From assembly GCA_021732045.1 (NCBI GenBank), contig JAKFWK010000002.1:558001-622000 (forward strand): a DNA stretch of 64,000 nucleotides. The letters run 5' to 3'. Both the position numbers and the translations under genes were made by a program. Under the pieces are notes generated by a model. That model made no database searches and had not been told where the DNA came from. It saw only the letters and a program-made list of their open reading frames with translations. Shown piece after piece: positions 47,134 through 54,449 of the stretch. This DNA is from Sulfurimonas sp. (GTDB lineage: Bacteria; Campylobacterota; Campylobacteria; Campylobacterales; Sulfurimonadaceae). Within the stretch, counting starts at the first letter, position 1, and the number at the start of each line of letters is the position of its first letter.

Positions 47134-47307
47134 CTATTTACTTAAATTGTTATCTTTTTGACTGGTACTTTTTGAACCATCATCCTTTGCATTATTAAAT
47201 GCGGTTGAGATGTCATTTGTAACACTATCAACCCCTGCATTAAACTCTTTTGCAGAGCATCCGTTAAGCATAAACAACAAAGAGAGCACAAATATCAAAT
47301 TTTTCAT
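47134..47307 (-). CDS. Very small lipoprotein (57 residues)
   Basis: A 57-residue protein on the minus strand begins MKNLIFVLSLLFMLNGC with a perfect lipobox (LNGC) at residues 14-17. The mature part is about 40 residues and rich in Asn, Asp, Ser and Lys (NAGVDSVTNDISTAFNNAKD). GGATG lies 4 bases upstream of ATG and a perfect TATAAT at 47,325-47,330 sits 17 bases upstream. It resembles entericidin-type small lipoproteins in size and composition, but I cannot confirm membership. It is convergent with cheB and divergent from pta. Confidence 0.75.
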   Translation of the reverse strand: MKNLIFVLSLLFMLNGCSAKEFNAGVDSVTNDISTAFNNAKDDGSKSTSQKDNNLSK

Positions 47308-47324
47308 AAACATCCTTTTTTGAA

Positions 47325-47330
47325 ATTATA
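47325..47330 (-). promoter_or_regulatory. -10 box for the small lipoprotein gene
   Basis: A perfect TATAAT on the minus strand lies 17 bases before the ATG at 47307, so the leader is only about 10 bases long and contains the ribosome site. This supports the short gene being expressed. The region also serves as the upstream sequence of pta in the other direction. Confidence 0.5.
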
Positions 47331-47394
47331 GCATGACACTCTTTTTTAACAATTGGATTGGTATTATTAAAAACTTTAAAAATATGGATGAAAT

Positions 47395-49479
47395 ATGAAA
47401 ATAAAATCTCTTTATATATCTGCTCAAGAAAAAAATGCTGGTTCTTTGTTTATATGTATGGGAATGATGGAGATTCTAAAACGAAATCTTTATAGAGTTG
47501 CTTTTTTCAGACCCATTATATTAAAAAAAGATGTTATTGATGGGGATATTAGTTTTATTTTAGAGAAATATAATCTTAATATAGAGTATGAAGATTGTTA
47601 TGGTTGTGACATAGAGTATGCGGAGACAATGATAGCAACAAACAGAGTTAATGAGCTAATGAATGAACTTATAGAGAAGTTTAAAAGAGTTGAGAGCAGA
47701 TATGATTTTGTACTCTGTGAGGGAATCAGGCGTTCATTTTTAAGTACAAATATAAACTATGACTTAAATCTTAAAATTGCGCAAAATTTTGGAGCCTCTT
47801 ATATAAATATTATAAACGCAAAAGGGAGTAGTGCCCATGATATTTATGAGAGCATTATGATAGAAAATAAAAATATAAACTGCGATGGATGCGAACATTT
47901 TGCTACTTTTATAAATAGAGTTGATGATAAAAAATACAATGAACTAAAAGAAAAATTAGCACAAAAATACCCAAATATTTATCTTTTGAGGGAGATAGAA
48001 GAGCTAGATATGCTAACTATTCAAGATATCATGGATGGACTAAATGCAAAGAGTGTCATAATGAGAGAAAATGATAATTTAAGGGTTGTTGGGGCATTTA
48101 AAGTGGCAGCTCTTGGCTTGGATAATTTTTTAGGGCAGATACAAGAGAATGATTTAGTTATAGTTCCAGCTGATCGCTCAGAGATAATTCTAGCTCTTTT
48201 GGGCGCGCTCTACTCAAAAACATATCCGAATATAAGTGGAATAATTTTCCCTTTTAATATTCAAACTCATCCAAATATAAAAAAACTCATAGATGGGTTA
48301 GATGATTTTAATCTACCAATATTATCAGTCTCAACTGATATTTATGAGACAGCAAAAAAAATATCTACAATAAACTCAAGGCTCAAAGTAAACAATCACA
48401 GAAAAATATCGCTTAGTTTAGGTCTGTTTAACTCCAGCGTTGACATAAAAGCGATTGAGCAAAAAATAGCAACTACTTCAAATGATATTGTAACACCTAT
48501 GATGTTTGAGTATAAACTCTTTGAGATGGCAAGACTAAATAAAAAAAGAGTTGTTCTTCCTGAGAGTTCAGATGAGCGAATTTTAAGAGCTGCAGAGATA
48601 ATCTTACGCCGTGGTGTTGCAGAGGTTATCTTTTTAGCAAACCCAGCGGAACTTAAAGAGCGATATATGAAACTCGGACTTGATTTAAGTAGTGCAAGCG
48701 TAATAGACCATCTAGAATCACCTCTTATGAAGGAGTTTGTAGATATCTTTTATGAGATGAGAAAAGAGAAAGGCTTAACCATTCAAGCTTCGCAAGATGC
48801 GATGATACATGTTAACTATTTTGCAACTATGATGGTCCATCTAGGTTATGCAGACGGAATGGTCAGTGGAGCAGTACACTCAACAGCTGATACTATAAGA
48901 CCAGCTTTGCAGATTATAAAAACAACCAAGGATGTAAAAATAGTCTCAAGTCTTTTTTTTATGTGTCTAAAAACAAAAGTTTTAGTATATGGAGATTGCG
49001 CCATAAACCAAAACCCAAATGCGCAAGAGTTAGCTCAGATTGCCATCTCGTGCGCAAAAACAGCTTCATACTTTGGCATAACGCCAAGAGTTGCAATGCT
49101 CTCCTACTCAACTGGAGAAAGTGGAGTGGGCGCCGATGTTGATAAAGTTAGAGTTGCTACAAACATAGTTAAATCATTAAATCCAAACCTCCTTATTGAG
49201 GGACCAATTCAGTACGATGCAGCGATAGATAAAACGGTCGCAGAGGTTAAGCTACCAAACTCAAAAGTTGCAGGCGATGCAAATGTATTTATATTTCCAG
49301 ATTTAAATACCGGAAATAACACATATAAAGCAGTTCAGAGGTCGAGCGATGTCATAGCCATAGGTCCAATCATACAAGGGCTTCGTAAACCAATCAATGA
49401 TTTAAGTAGAGGCTGTTTGGTCTCAGATATAGTAAACACAGTTGCAATTACAGCAATCCAAGCTGGAGAAAAAAATTGA
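47395..49479 (+). CDS. pta: Phosphate acetyltransferase, long form
   Basis: This 694-residue enzyme interconverts acetyl-CoA and acetyl phosphate. It has a BioD/CobQ-like N-terminal domain (about 1-200), a DRTGG domain (about 210-320) and the catalytic PTA domain (about 370-690) with VVLPESSDERIL, DGMVSGAVHSTADTIRPALQ and SYSTGESG. The P-loop of the N-terminal domain is not intact. The end overlaps ackA by four bases, so the two make the acetate-ATP pathway as a unit. Confidence 0.95.
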   Translation: MKIKSLYISAQEKNAGSLFICMGMMEILKRNLYRVAFFRPIILKKDVIDGDISFILEKYNLNIEYEDCYGCDIEYAETMIATNRVNELMNELIEKFKRVESRYDFVLCEGIRRSFLSTNINYDLNLKIAQNFGASYINIINAKGSSAHDIYESIMIENKNINCDGCEHFATFINRVDDKKYNELKEKLAQKYPNIYLLREIEELDMLTIQDIMDGLNAKSVIMRENDNLRVVGAFKVAALGLDNFLGQIQENDLVIVPADRSEIILALLGALYSKTYPNISGIIFPFNIQTHPNIKKLIDGLDDFNLPILSVSTDIYETAKKISTINSRLKVNNHRKISLSLGLFNSSVDIKAIEQKIATTSNDIVTPMMFEYKLFEMARLNKKRVVLPESSDERILRAAEIILRRGVAEVIFLANPAELKERYMKLGLDLSSASVIDHLESPLMKEFVDIFYEMRKEKGLTIQASQDAMIHVNYFATMMVHLGYADGMVSGAVHSTADTIRPALQIIKTTKDVKIVSSLFFMCLKTKVLVYGDCAINQNPNAQELAQIAISCAKTASYFGITPRVAMLSYSTGESGVGADVDKVRVATNIVKSLNPNLLIEGPIQYDAAIDKTVAEVKLPNSKVAGDANVFIFPDLNTGNNTYKAVQRSSDVIAIGPIIQGLRKPINDLSRGCLVSDIVNTVAITAIQAGEKN

Positions 49480-50642
49480 AAATAGCTGTTATAAATGCAG
49501 GCAGCTCCTCGGTAAAATTTAAACTCTTTGAAGCCAAAAGCAGAAGTGTTCTAGCTAAAGTAACCGTTGAGAACATTGGTGCACTTGGATCTGATATAAC
49601 TATGAGCTTTGAGGGCAAAAAAACCAAGGATTATGCTGTTATAAAAAACCATCATGAAGCTCTTAAGCAGATATTAGAGCTTTTAAAAACCTATGAGTTG
49701 CTACTTGATTTTTCATCTCTGTATGCCATTGGACATAGAGTTGTTCATGGAGGAGAGGATTTTTGTAGCGCGACGCTCATTGATGAGCAAGTTATAGAAA
49801 AGCTAAAAACACTTATTCACTTAGCACCGCTTCACAACAGGGCAAATTTAGAAGGTATTTTAGTTACAAGAAAAAAAGCTCCACTAGTTAAGCAGATAGC
49901 TGTTTTTGATACAGCCTTTCACTCTAAAATGCCAGAGGAAGCCTATCTTTACGCTCTAGATTATGAGCTGTACGAAAAACATAAAATAAGGAAATATGGT
50001 TTTCATGGAACATCTCACTCATACATAAGTAGATTGTGTGCACTAGAGATGAAAAGAGATATAAAAGAGCTAAATATCATAACTCTTCATCTAGGAAATG
50101 GCTCAAGCGCCTGCGCGATAAAAGGAGGAGTGAGCATAGATACTTCTATGGGATTCACACCACTGGAGGGGCTTGTGATGGGAAGCAGAAGTGGGGATAT
50201 TGACCCAGCAGTAGTTTTTTATATGCAAAGAGAGCTAGGGCTCAGTGTTGACGAGGTGGAGAATATTTTAAACAAGAAGTCTGGTGTTTTAGGAATTTGT
50301 GGAACCAATGATTTTAAAGCTATAGTATCAAGCAAAGATGAAAAATCAAAATTAGCTCTGAACATAATGAGCAGGCGAGTAAAAAAATATATAGGTGCCT
50401 ACATGGCACTTTTGGGAAGCGTAGATGCCATCGTATTTAGTGGTGGAGTTGGCGAGAACTCCGCCATCGTAAGAAAAAAAATTTTAGAGAATATTGGTTT
50501 TGGGATTGAACTAAACGGATACGCAAACAGCTCAAACGGAAAAATTATCTCAACTAAAAACAGTAAAGTCCAAATTATGGTTATAAAAACAGATGAGGAG
50601 CTAGAGATAGTAAACGAGTGCTTGAGTTTTTTAAAGAGTTAA
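49476..50642 (+). CDS. ackA: Acetate kinase
   Basis: This 388-residue enzyme makes ATP and acetate from acetyl phosphate. It has VINAGSSSVKFKLF, GHRVVHGGEDF, FDTAFHSKMPEEAYLY, KYGFHGTSHSYIS and THLGNG-like ITLHLGNGSSACAI. The catalytic Asp region, VFDTAF, is intact. It starts at the TTG within the pta end (TTGA overlap, start AAAAATTGAAA). It is followed by a bidirectional hairpin. Confidence 0.96.
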   Translation: MKIAVINAGSSSVKFKLFEAKSRSVLAKVTVENIGALGSDITMSFEGKKTKDYAVIKNHHEALKQILELLKTYELLLDFSSLYAIGHRVVHGGEDFCSATLIDEQVIEKLKTLIHLAPLHNRANLEGILVTRKKAPLVKQIAVFDTAFHSKMPEEAYLYALDYELYEKHKIRKYGFHGTSHSYISRLCALEMKRDIKELNIITLHLGNGSSACAIKGGVSIDTSMGFTPLEGLVMGSRSGDIDPAVVFYMQRELGLSVDEVENILNKKSGVLGICGTNDFKAIVSSKDEKSKLALNIMSRRVKKYIGAYMALLGSVDAIVFSGGVGENSAIVRKKILENIGFGIELNGYANSSNGKIISTKNSKVQIMVIKTDEELEIVNECLSFLKS

Positions 50643-50660
50643 TTTTTAGAGATTAATGGT

Positions 50661-50686
50661 TTAAAATTGCAGGTAAAAACCTGCAA
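50661..50686 (-). terminator. Hairpin between convergent ackA and cold-shock gene
   Basis: TTGCAGGT (50667-50674) and ACCTGCAA (50679-50686) form a perfect 8-bp stem with a 4-base loop. On the minus strand the stem is followed by TTTTAAA, so it can terminate the cold-shock transcript. It lies between two convergent genes and might also affect ackA. Confidence 0.6.
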
Positions 50687-50694
50687 AGTAGAGA

Positions 50695-50913
50695 TTATAG
50701 AGGTGTTACATTCTCAGCTTGAGGACCTTTTTGTCCCTCGCCAAGTTCATAAGTAACTTTTTGTCCTTCTGCTAGAGAAACACGACCAGCACCTGATCTG
50801 TTTACTTGACGAAAATGCACAAATAAGTCTTTCCCGCCATTATCTTGTTGGATAAATCCATAACCTTTTTCTTCATTGAACCATTTAACAGTTCCATCTA
50901 GCAATGCTGCCAT
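50695..50913 (-). CDS. Cold-shock domain protein
   Basis: This 72-residue protein begins [21 protein letters not shown] and has the RNP1-like GYGFI and RNP2-like LFVHF motifs of CspA proteins, which bind single-stranded RNA and DNA. The start is ATG 50913, with GAGGT 6 bases upstream; a frame open further upstream is not coding by its look. The gene has a long untranslated upstream stretch of about 200 bases to 51,127, common for cold-shock genes, where leader structure may control expression. Confidence 0.93.
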   Translation of the reverse strand: MAALLDGTVKWFNEEKGYGFIQQDNGGKDLFVHFRQVNRSGAGRVSLAEGQKVTYELGEGQKGPQAENVTPL

Positions 50914-51127
50914 TGTCGTACCTCGGTGGTAAAAATTCACTTTTATTAAAGTGGAATCAAAATATAGGGAGTCGTTTGTCTGGCAGAATATACTACAGAT
51001 GAGCTCACACACAAATCTTTCATCGCATAAATTATAGCAAAAAAATTTAAATTTTTAAAAGAAAATAGAGCTTTACTAACTGCGAAAAAATGACGATATT
51101 GTTTTACATGCAACAAAAGGATTTAAG

Positions 51128-51670
51128 ATGCAAATATCACCAAATGTAAGTAGCTCTGTCGGTGCAAATACCCAAACACAGGTTAAGAGTGTCTTTACCG
51201 AAAAGCTCTCAAAAAGTGAATTGAGTGACATAAAAGAGCAAATTGCCAAAAATGCAAATGAAATCGTGCTAAATTCTATCTCGCTTCAAGGTTCTTTTTC
51301 AAACAAAACAGCTAACGCTGATGGCGAGTATGATAAATTTCAAAGTTTTCTAGGCGATATAGGTTACAGCGGAAAACCAATAGCTAAACTATCCAAAGAA
51401 GAGGCAACAGAGCTTGTGAGTAAAGATGGTTTTTTTGGAGTAGATAAAACCTCACAAAGAATTGCAGATTTTGTGATTATGGGTGCTGGTGGAGATGAGA
51501 GTAAGATGCGTGCTGGCAGAGAAGGCATGATAAAAGGCTTTAAAGACGCGGAAGCTATGTGGGGTGGCAAACTACCTGAAATCTCTCAAGAGACTATGAA
51601 AAAATCGATTGAGATGGTTGATAAAGCTATGCACGACTTAGGATTTTCAATAATAGACAAAGAGGTTTAA
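51128..51670 (+). CDS. Conserved protein of unknown function
   Basis: This 180-residue protein has a Ser/Thr-rich N-terminus without a membrane helix. The helical middle contains NSISLQGSFSNKTANADGEYDKF, and a conserved-looking C-terminal block contains AGREGMIKGFKDAEAMWGGK and LPEISQETMKKSIEM. I have seen similar proteins labelled hydrogenase-4 component G in Campylobacterota, but nothing in the sequence supports a hydrogenase role. AAAAGGA precedes ATG. The S4-domain gene overlaps its stop, so the two are linked. Confidence 0.6.
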   Translation: MQISPNVSSSVGANTQTQVKSVFTEKLSKSELSDIKEQIAKNANEIVLNSISLQGSFSNKTANADGEYDKFQSFLGDIGYSGKPIAKLSKEEATELVSKDGFFGVDKTSQRIADFVIMGAGGDESKMRAGREGMIKGFKDAEAMWGGKLPEISQETMKKSIEMVDKAMHDLGFSIIDKEV

Positions 51671-51885
51671 TGGAAAAGTTGATTAAACATAAGCTTAGCG
51701 ATGAGTATATAGAGCTATTTAAACTCATCAAAGTTTTGGATTTAGTTGATAGTGGAGCGGAAGCAAAGATGATTGTATCTGATGGTCATGTAGTGAAAAA
51801 TGGGGAAGCAGAGCTTAGAAAACGAGCTAAAATTCGCAGTGGAGATGTAATAAACATTTCGGATATCACAATAGAAGTGGTATAA
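51670..51885 (+). CDS. S4-domain RNA-binding protein
   Basis: This 71-residue protein is a free-standing S4 domain of the YbcJ type: LFKLIKVLDLVDSGAEAKMIV, then DGHVVKNGEAELRKRAKIRSGD, then VINI. It should bind structured RNA, perhaps rRNA. The start overlaps the previous stop (TAATG). No catalytic domain is attached. Confidence 0.88.
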   Translation: MEKLIKHKLSDEYIELFKLIKVLDLVDSGAEAKMIVSDGHVVKNGEAELRKRAKIRSGDVINISDITIEVV

Positions 51886-51988
51886 ATTTTATTTTTATCT
51901 TAATTTTTTTTAACTCTATATAAAACTAAGAACAGAAGAAGTACTTTGAGATATTATTCAATAATAAATATCAATTAAGGAAACAAAT

Positions 51989-52231
51989 ATGTTTAAAGTT
52001 ATTGTAGAAAAAGAGTGTGGTTGTTTTGTTAAAAGCGATCTAAAAAATGGAATAGAGCTGGATTCAAAAGATGATGCACTTATGAAATCAATCGAGATGA
52101 GAGATTTTATGAATGATGAATTTTGTGGCAAACACAGCTTTAAAGTTCAAGAAGTTGGAAATAGCTTTGTAATAGCAATGAGTGATTCAGCAAGCAATGG
52201 TTGTTGTGGCGGTGGATGCTCAAGTCACTAA
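51989..52231 (+). CDS. Small Cys-rich protein of unknown function
   Basis: This 80-residue protein begins MFKVIVEKECGCFVKSD and ends NGCCGGGCSSH, with a Phe/Lys-rich beta-looking middle. CGC near the start and CCGGGC plus His at the end suggest metal binding. It has no signal peptide. GGAAAC lies before ATG. It is followed by a strong terminator, so it is a single-gene or last-gene transcript. I do not recognise the family. Confidence 0.65.
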   Translation: MFKVIVEKECGCFVKSDLKNGIELDSKDDALMKSIEMRDFMNDEFCGKHSFKVQEVGNSFVIAMSDSASNGCCGGGCSSH

Positions 52232-52242
52232 CTTAATCTGTA

Positions 52243-52280
52243 AGTTTTATCTATTTCTTTAGATAAAACTATATTTTTTT
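52243..52280 (+). terminator. Intrinsic terminator after the Cys-rich gene
   Basis: AGTTTTATCT (52243-52252) pairs perfectly with AGATAAAACT (52261-52270) around an 8-base loop, followed by ATATTTTTTTT. It ends plus-strand transcription eleven bases after the small Cys-rich gene and touches the stop of the convergent DUF445 gene. Confidence 0.8.
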
Positions 52281-52990
52281 TAAAGAAGAAAAGCGCTAAC
52301 AAGTCCAATAGCCCCTCCAAAAACACCACCCCAAACAACAAGCCAAGATAGGTGCTCTTTAATTAATTCTTGAACCATATCTTTAACCATAAGTGGAGTT
52401 AGCTCATTCAGTCTTGCATCTATTACTATTTCGATAGATTTGATAATATCCATACTAAGAGATGATTTTTGCATATGATTTTGCAGTGTTTCATTAAAAC
52501 TATCACTATTAACTATTGCAACAACAGCACTTTTCATTCTTGCAGTAAAAGGTGTACGAAGAGTCTCCAACACAGCCCCTCCACCAAACATTCCAATCAT
52601 TCCGCCAAAAGAAGAGCTCATAACAGTGGCACTAAGCGCATCAAAAGCTACTGAAAAGTCCGTCTCTTCTATAATAGGAGTTAAATCTATCTTTTTCTCC
52701 TCTGCTTTAAAAAAATTATCCAGCTGTTCTATTGTAAAAAATTGATTCATCATAAGATTTTTTATACTATCTTTAAATGCTTCAAATCTATCAAGAATAA
52801 CACCAGAACCATAAAGGAATGGAACTTTTTCAAACAGCATATGAATTGCCAGCTGATTAGTTAGAGAACCTGAGAGCGCAAATAAGCCGGTATAAAGTAA
52901 AATAGAAGCGAGCAATCCATCGAATTCATACGATACAATTACTAAAAACATGGCAGTTGAGTTGGTTATAAAAGTTTTATCTAGTTTCAA
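52280..52990 (-). CDS. DUF445 family membrane protein
   Basis: A DUF445/YheB-type protein of about 236 residues, with membrane helices near both ends (the last, WLVVWGGVFGGAIGLVSAFLL, at the C-terminus) and a helical middle. I place the start at TTG 52990 (after AAGAAGGA), not TTG 53008. The -10 box TACAAT at 53,015-53,020 would put the transcription start near 53,008 and leave the longer form without a leader. It is divergent from the 157-residue gene. Function of the family is unknown. Confidence 0.75.
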   Translation of the reverse strand: MKLDKTFITNSTAMFLVIVSYEFDGLLASILLYTGLFALSGSLTNQLAIHMLFEKVPFLYGSGVILDRFEAFKDSIKNLMMNQFFTIEQLDNFFKAEEKKIDLTPIIEETDFSVAFDALSATVMSSSFGGMIGMFGGGAVLETLRTPFTARMKSAVVAIVNSDSFNETLQNHMQKSSLSMDIIKSIEIVIDARLNELTPLMVKDMVQELIKEHLSWLVVWGGVFGGAIGLVSAFLL

Positions 52991-53014
52991 ACTAATCCTT
53001 CTTGTCAAAGGAAG

Positions 53015-53020
53015 ATTGTA
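53015..53020 (-). promoter_or_regulatory. -10 box (TACAAT) of the DUF445 gene
   Basis: On the minus strand TGATACAATC lies 24 bases before the chosen start at 52990. The divergent TATAAT for the 157-residue gene is at 53,033-53,038, so the two promoters are packed back to back within 24 bases. Confidence 0.45.
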
Positions 53021-53032
53021 TCAAAAAGATTC

Positions 53033-53038
53033 TATAAT
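53033..53038 (+). promoter_or_regulatory. -10 box (TATAAT) of the 157-residue gene
   Basis: A perfect TATAAT lies 30 bases before ATG 53069. It faces away from the DUF445 promoter, whose -10 is only 12 bases away. Confidence 0.45.
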
Positions 53039-53068
53039 CATGCAAATATAGAGATAAAGAGATAAGTT

Positions 53069-53542
53069 ATGAAGCAAGAGAGTTATAAACTTTTTAAAGA
53101 TGAAAACATAGAGACAATACTGAATTTTCTCAAAAGTGAGCTGGTAAATAGAAACGAATCACCTTTTTGGAGTGATAAAGTTATACCATTTAGTGAAGCG
53201 ATACTGACTGTTTTGATTCCATTAAGAGATGCGGATATGCTTTTTAATCCAGAAGGTGCGGTGGTTGATAGCCTAACCCCAGAGCTTTTTTTTATGTGGA
53301 GCGATTTTGTTAGTCTAAAATCTTTAGCCTTTACAATTCAGAAATCAAATTTAGCAAAAGAGCTGCTCAGAACCAAGCTTGATAGCTTAGTTTGTAAAAA
53401 ATACAGAGGAATTGATCTTAAAATACTGGGTGATTATTTGGCAAAAAACAGAGTAAATCTAGAAGATGAAAATATAGATTTTCCTATAGCGACCTACAAC
53501 TTACATCAGGGTGTAAGTAATGTGATAAAATCACTTCTGTAG
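53069..53542 (+). CDS. Protein of unknown function, TraD-like segment
   Basis: This 157-residue soluble protein has a mixed helical sequence. The part NESPFWSDKVIPFSEAILTVL and then IPLRDADML recalls a conserved stretch in coupling-protein-like ATPases of conjugation and related machines (pattern P-F-W ... A ... L ... L-R-D), but there is no ATPase domain here. The weak likeness may be chance. It ends 20 bases from the convergent rhodanese gene. Unknown function. Confidence 0.5.
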   Translation: MKQESYKLFKDENIETILNFLKSELVNRNESPFWSDKVIPFSEAILTVLIPLRDADMLFNPEGAVVDSLTPELFFMWSDFVSLKSLAFTIQKSNLAKELLRTKLDSLVCKKYRGIDLKILGDYLAKNRVNLEDENIDFPIATYNLHQGVSNVIKSLL

Positions 53543-53561
53543 GCTCCTCCTCTGCTCTCCC

Positions 53562-53957
53562 CTACTGTTGTCTATATGGCAAAATTGGGAGATGCGCTCG
53601 TTTTGCATAAACAATACCATTGGTAAAATTAATAACATTGTAGTTTAACTTTTGTGATAAAAATTGAGCCAATATCTTGGTTCTGCTTCCAGTTCTACAT
53701 ATTATAGCAAACGGCTTTTTGGTATCAACTGCCTTGTTTAGCTTACTGATAAAATCATTTAAGTCATAATTTCCTTTTTCATCAAAAAGCATAATAGGGA
53801 TAGATTTCTTAAGTAGGCCAGTTTCTCTCCACTCCCCTGGTGTTCTAATGTCAACAATGGGGATATCAGAATCTATGATTTTTTGCGATGCCTCCTCGTT
53901 AGTAACGCTAGCTAAAAGTGAAACACATAGGGTAAAAAATAGTATTAGTTTCTTCAA
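53562..53957 (-). CDS. Exported rhodanese-like protein
   Basis: This 131-residue periplasmic protein has a signal peptide (MKKLILFFTLCVSLLAS) and a single rhodanese domain with the active Cys in AIICRTGSRT. DIRTPGEWRETG is the substrate-binding-side motif. I take the TTG at 53957, 8 bases after GGAG; a TTG two codons upstream lies too close to that site. It may move sulfane sulfur in the periplasm, which would suit a sulfur-oxidising lifestyle, but that is an inference. Confidence 0.8.
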   Translation of the reverse strand: MKKLILFFTLCVSLLASVTNEEASQKIIDSDIPIVDIRTPGEWRETGLLKKSIPIMLFDEKGNYDLNDFISKLNKAVDTKKPFAIICRTGSRTKILAQFLSQKLNYNVINFTNGIVYAKRAHLPILPYRQQ

Positions 53958-54064
53958 ATACAAATCTCCGTAGATTAAAATTAATTGTATAATTATATCA
54001 ACAAATAAATAATATTAAATTTTACTATTCAAACAATAGTGTAGTTTAATAAAATAGGTTAAAA

Positions 54065-54433
54065 ATGGCATCTCAAAAAGTTATAGATAATTCAAATAGG
54101 CTTCGCTATGTAAGGGCTCTTGAGCGATTTCATAAAAGTATAATCTCTTATTTACAGAACACTGCGGAGCTATCTGAAAGCGGTTATGCAAAAAAAATAG
54201 AGAGTAGCTTAAAAGTTTTACAAAAAGTAGAAGAAACCTCGCTCTACAAAGGCGATTTGCAAGATTTACAAAAGCTGATTTTCAAGATGATAAATTTTGT
54301 GGATTCAGATAAAGATATTTCAGAGATAAAAGAAGAGTTAATCTACACCTCAAATCAACTAGAGAAAACAAAAAATGCAAGACGATATAAAAAAGATAAA
54401 CACTCCCAATCAAAATTTGATGATTGGGAGTAA
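54065..54433 (+). CDS. Small helical protein of unknown function
   Basis: This 122-residue soluble protein is almost wholly helical and charged, ending in the polar KDKHSQSKFDDWE. The internal helix EETSLYKGDLQDLQKL and the Lys/Asp-rich tail recall small regulatory or adaptor proteins, but I recognise no family. Its last codons form a hairpin with a trailing AATTTT, listed separately. It is convergent with the CZB receptor gene. Confidence 0.5.
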   Translation: MASQKVIDNSNRLRYVRALERFHKSIISYLQNTAELSESGYAKKIESSLKVLQKVEETSLYKGDLQDLQKLIFKMINFVDSDKDISEIKEELIYTSNQLEKTKNARRYKKDKHSQSKFDDWE

Positions 54434-54437
54434 TTTT
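54402..54437 (+). terminator. Terminator hairpin inside the end of a gene
   Basis: ACTCCCAATCA (54402-54412) pairs perfectly with TGATTGGGAGT (54421-54431) around an 8-base loop, followed by AATTTT. The stem lies mostly within the last ten codons and runs into the TAA stop at 54431-54433. The same hairpin could also stop the convergent chemoreceptor transcript. Confidence 0.7.
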
Positions 54438-54449
54438 AAAGAGTTTAAG

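Noticed and set aside
53540..53565. Terminator between the convergent 157-residue gene and rhodanese gene
   Set aside because: The 20-base gap is pyrimidine-rich with no inverted repeat.
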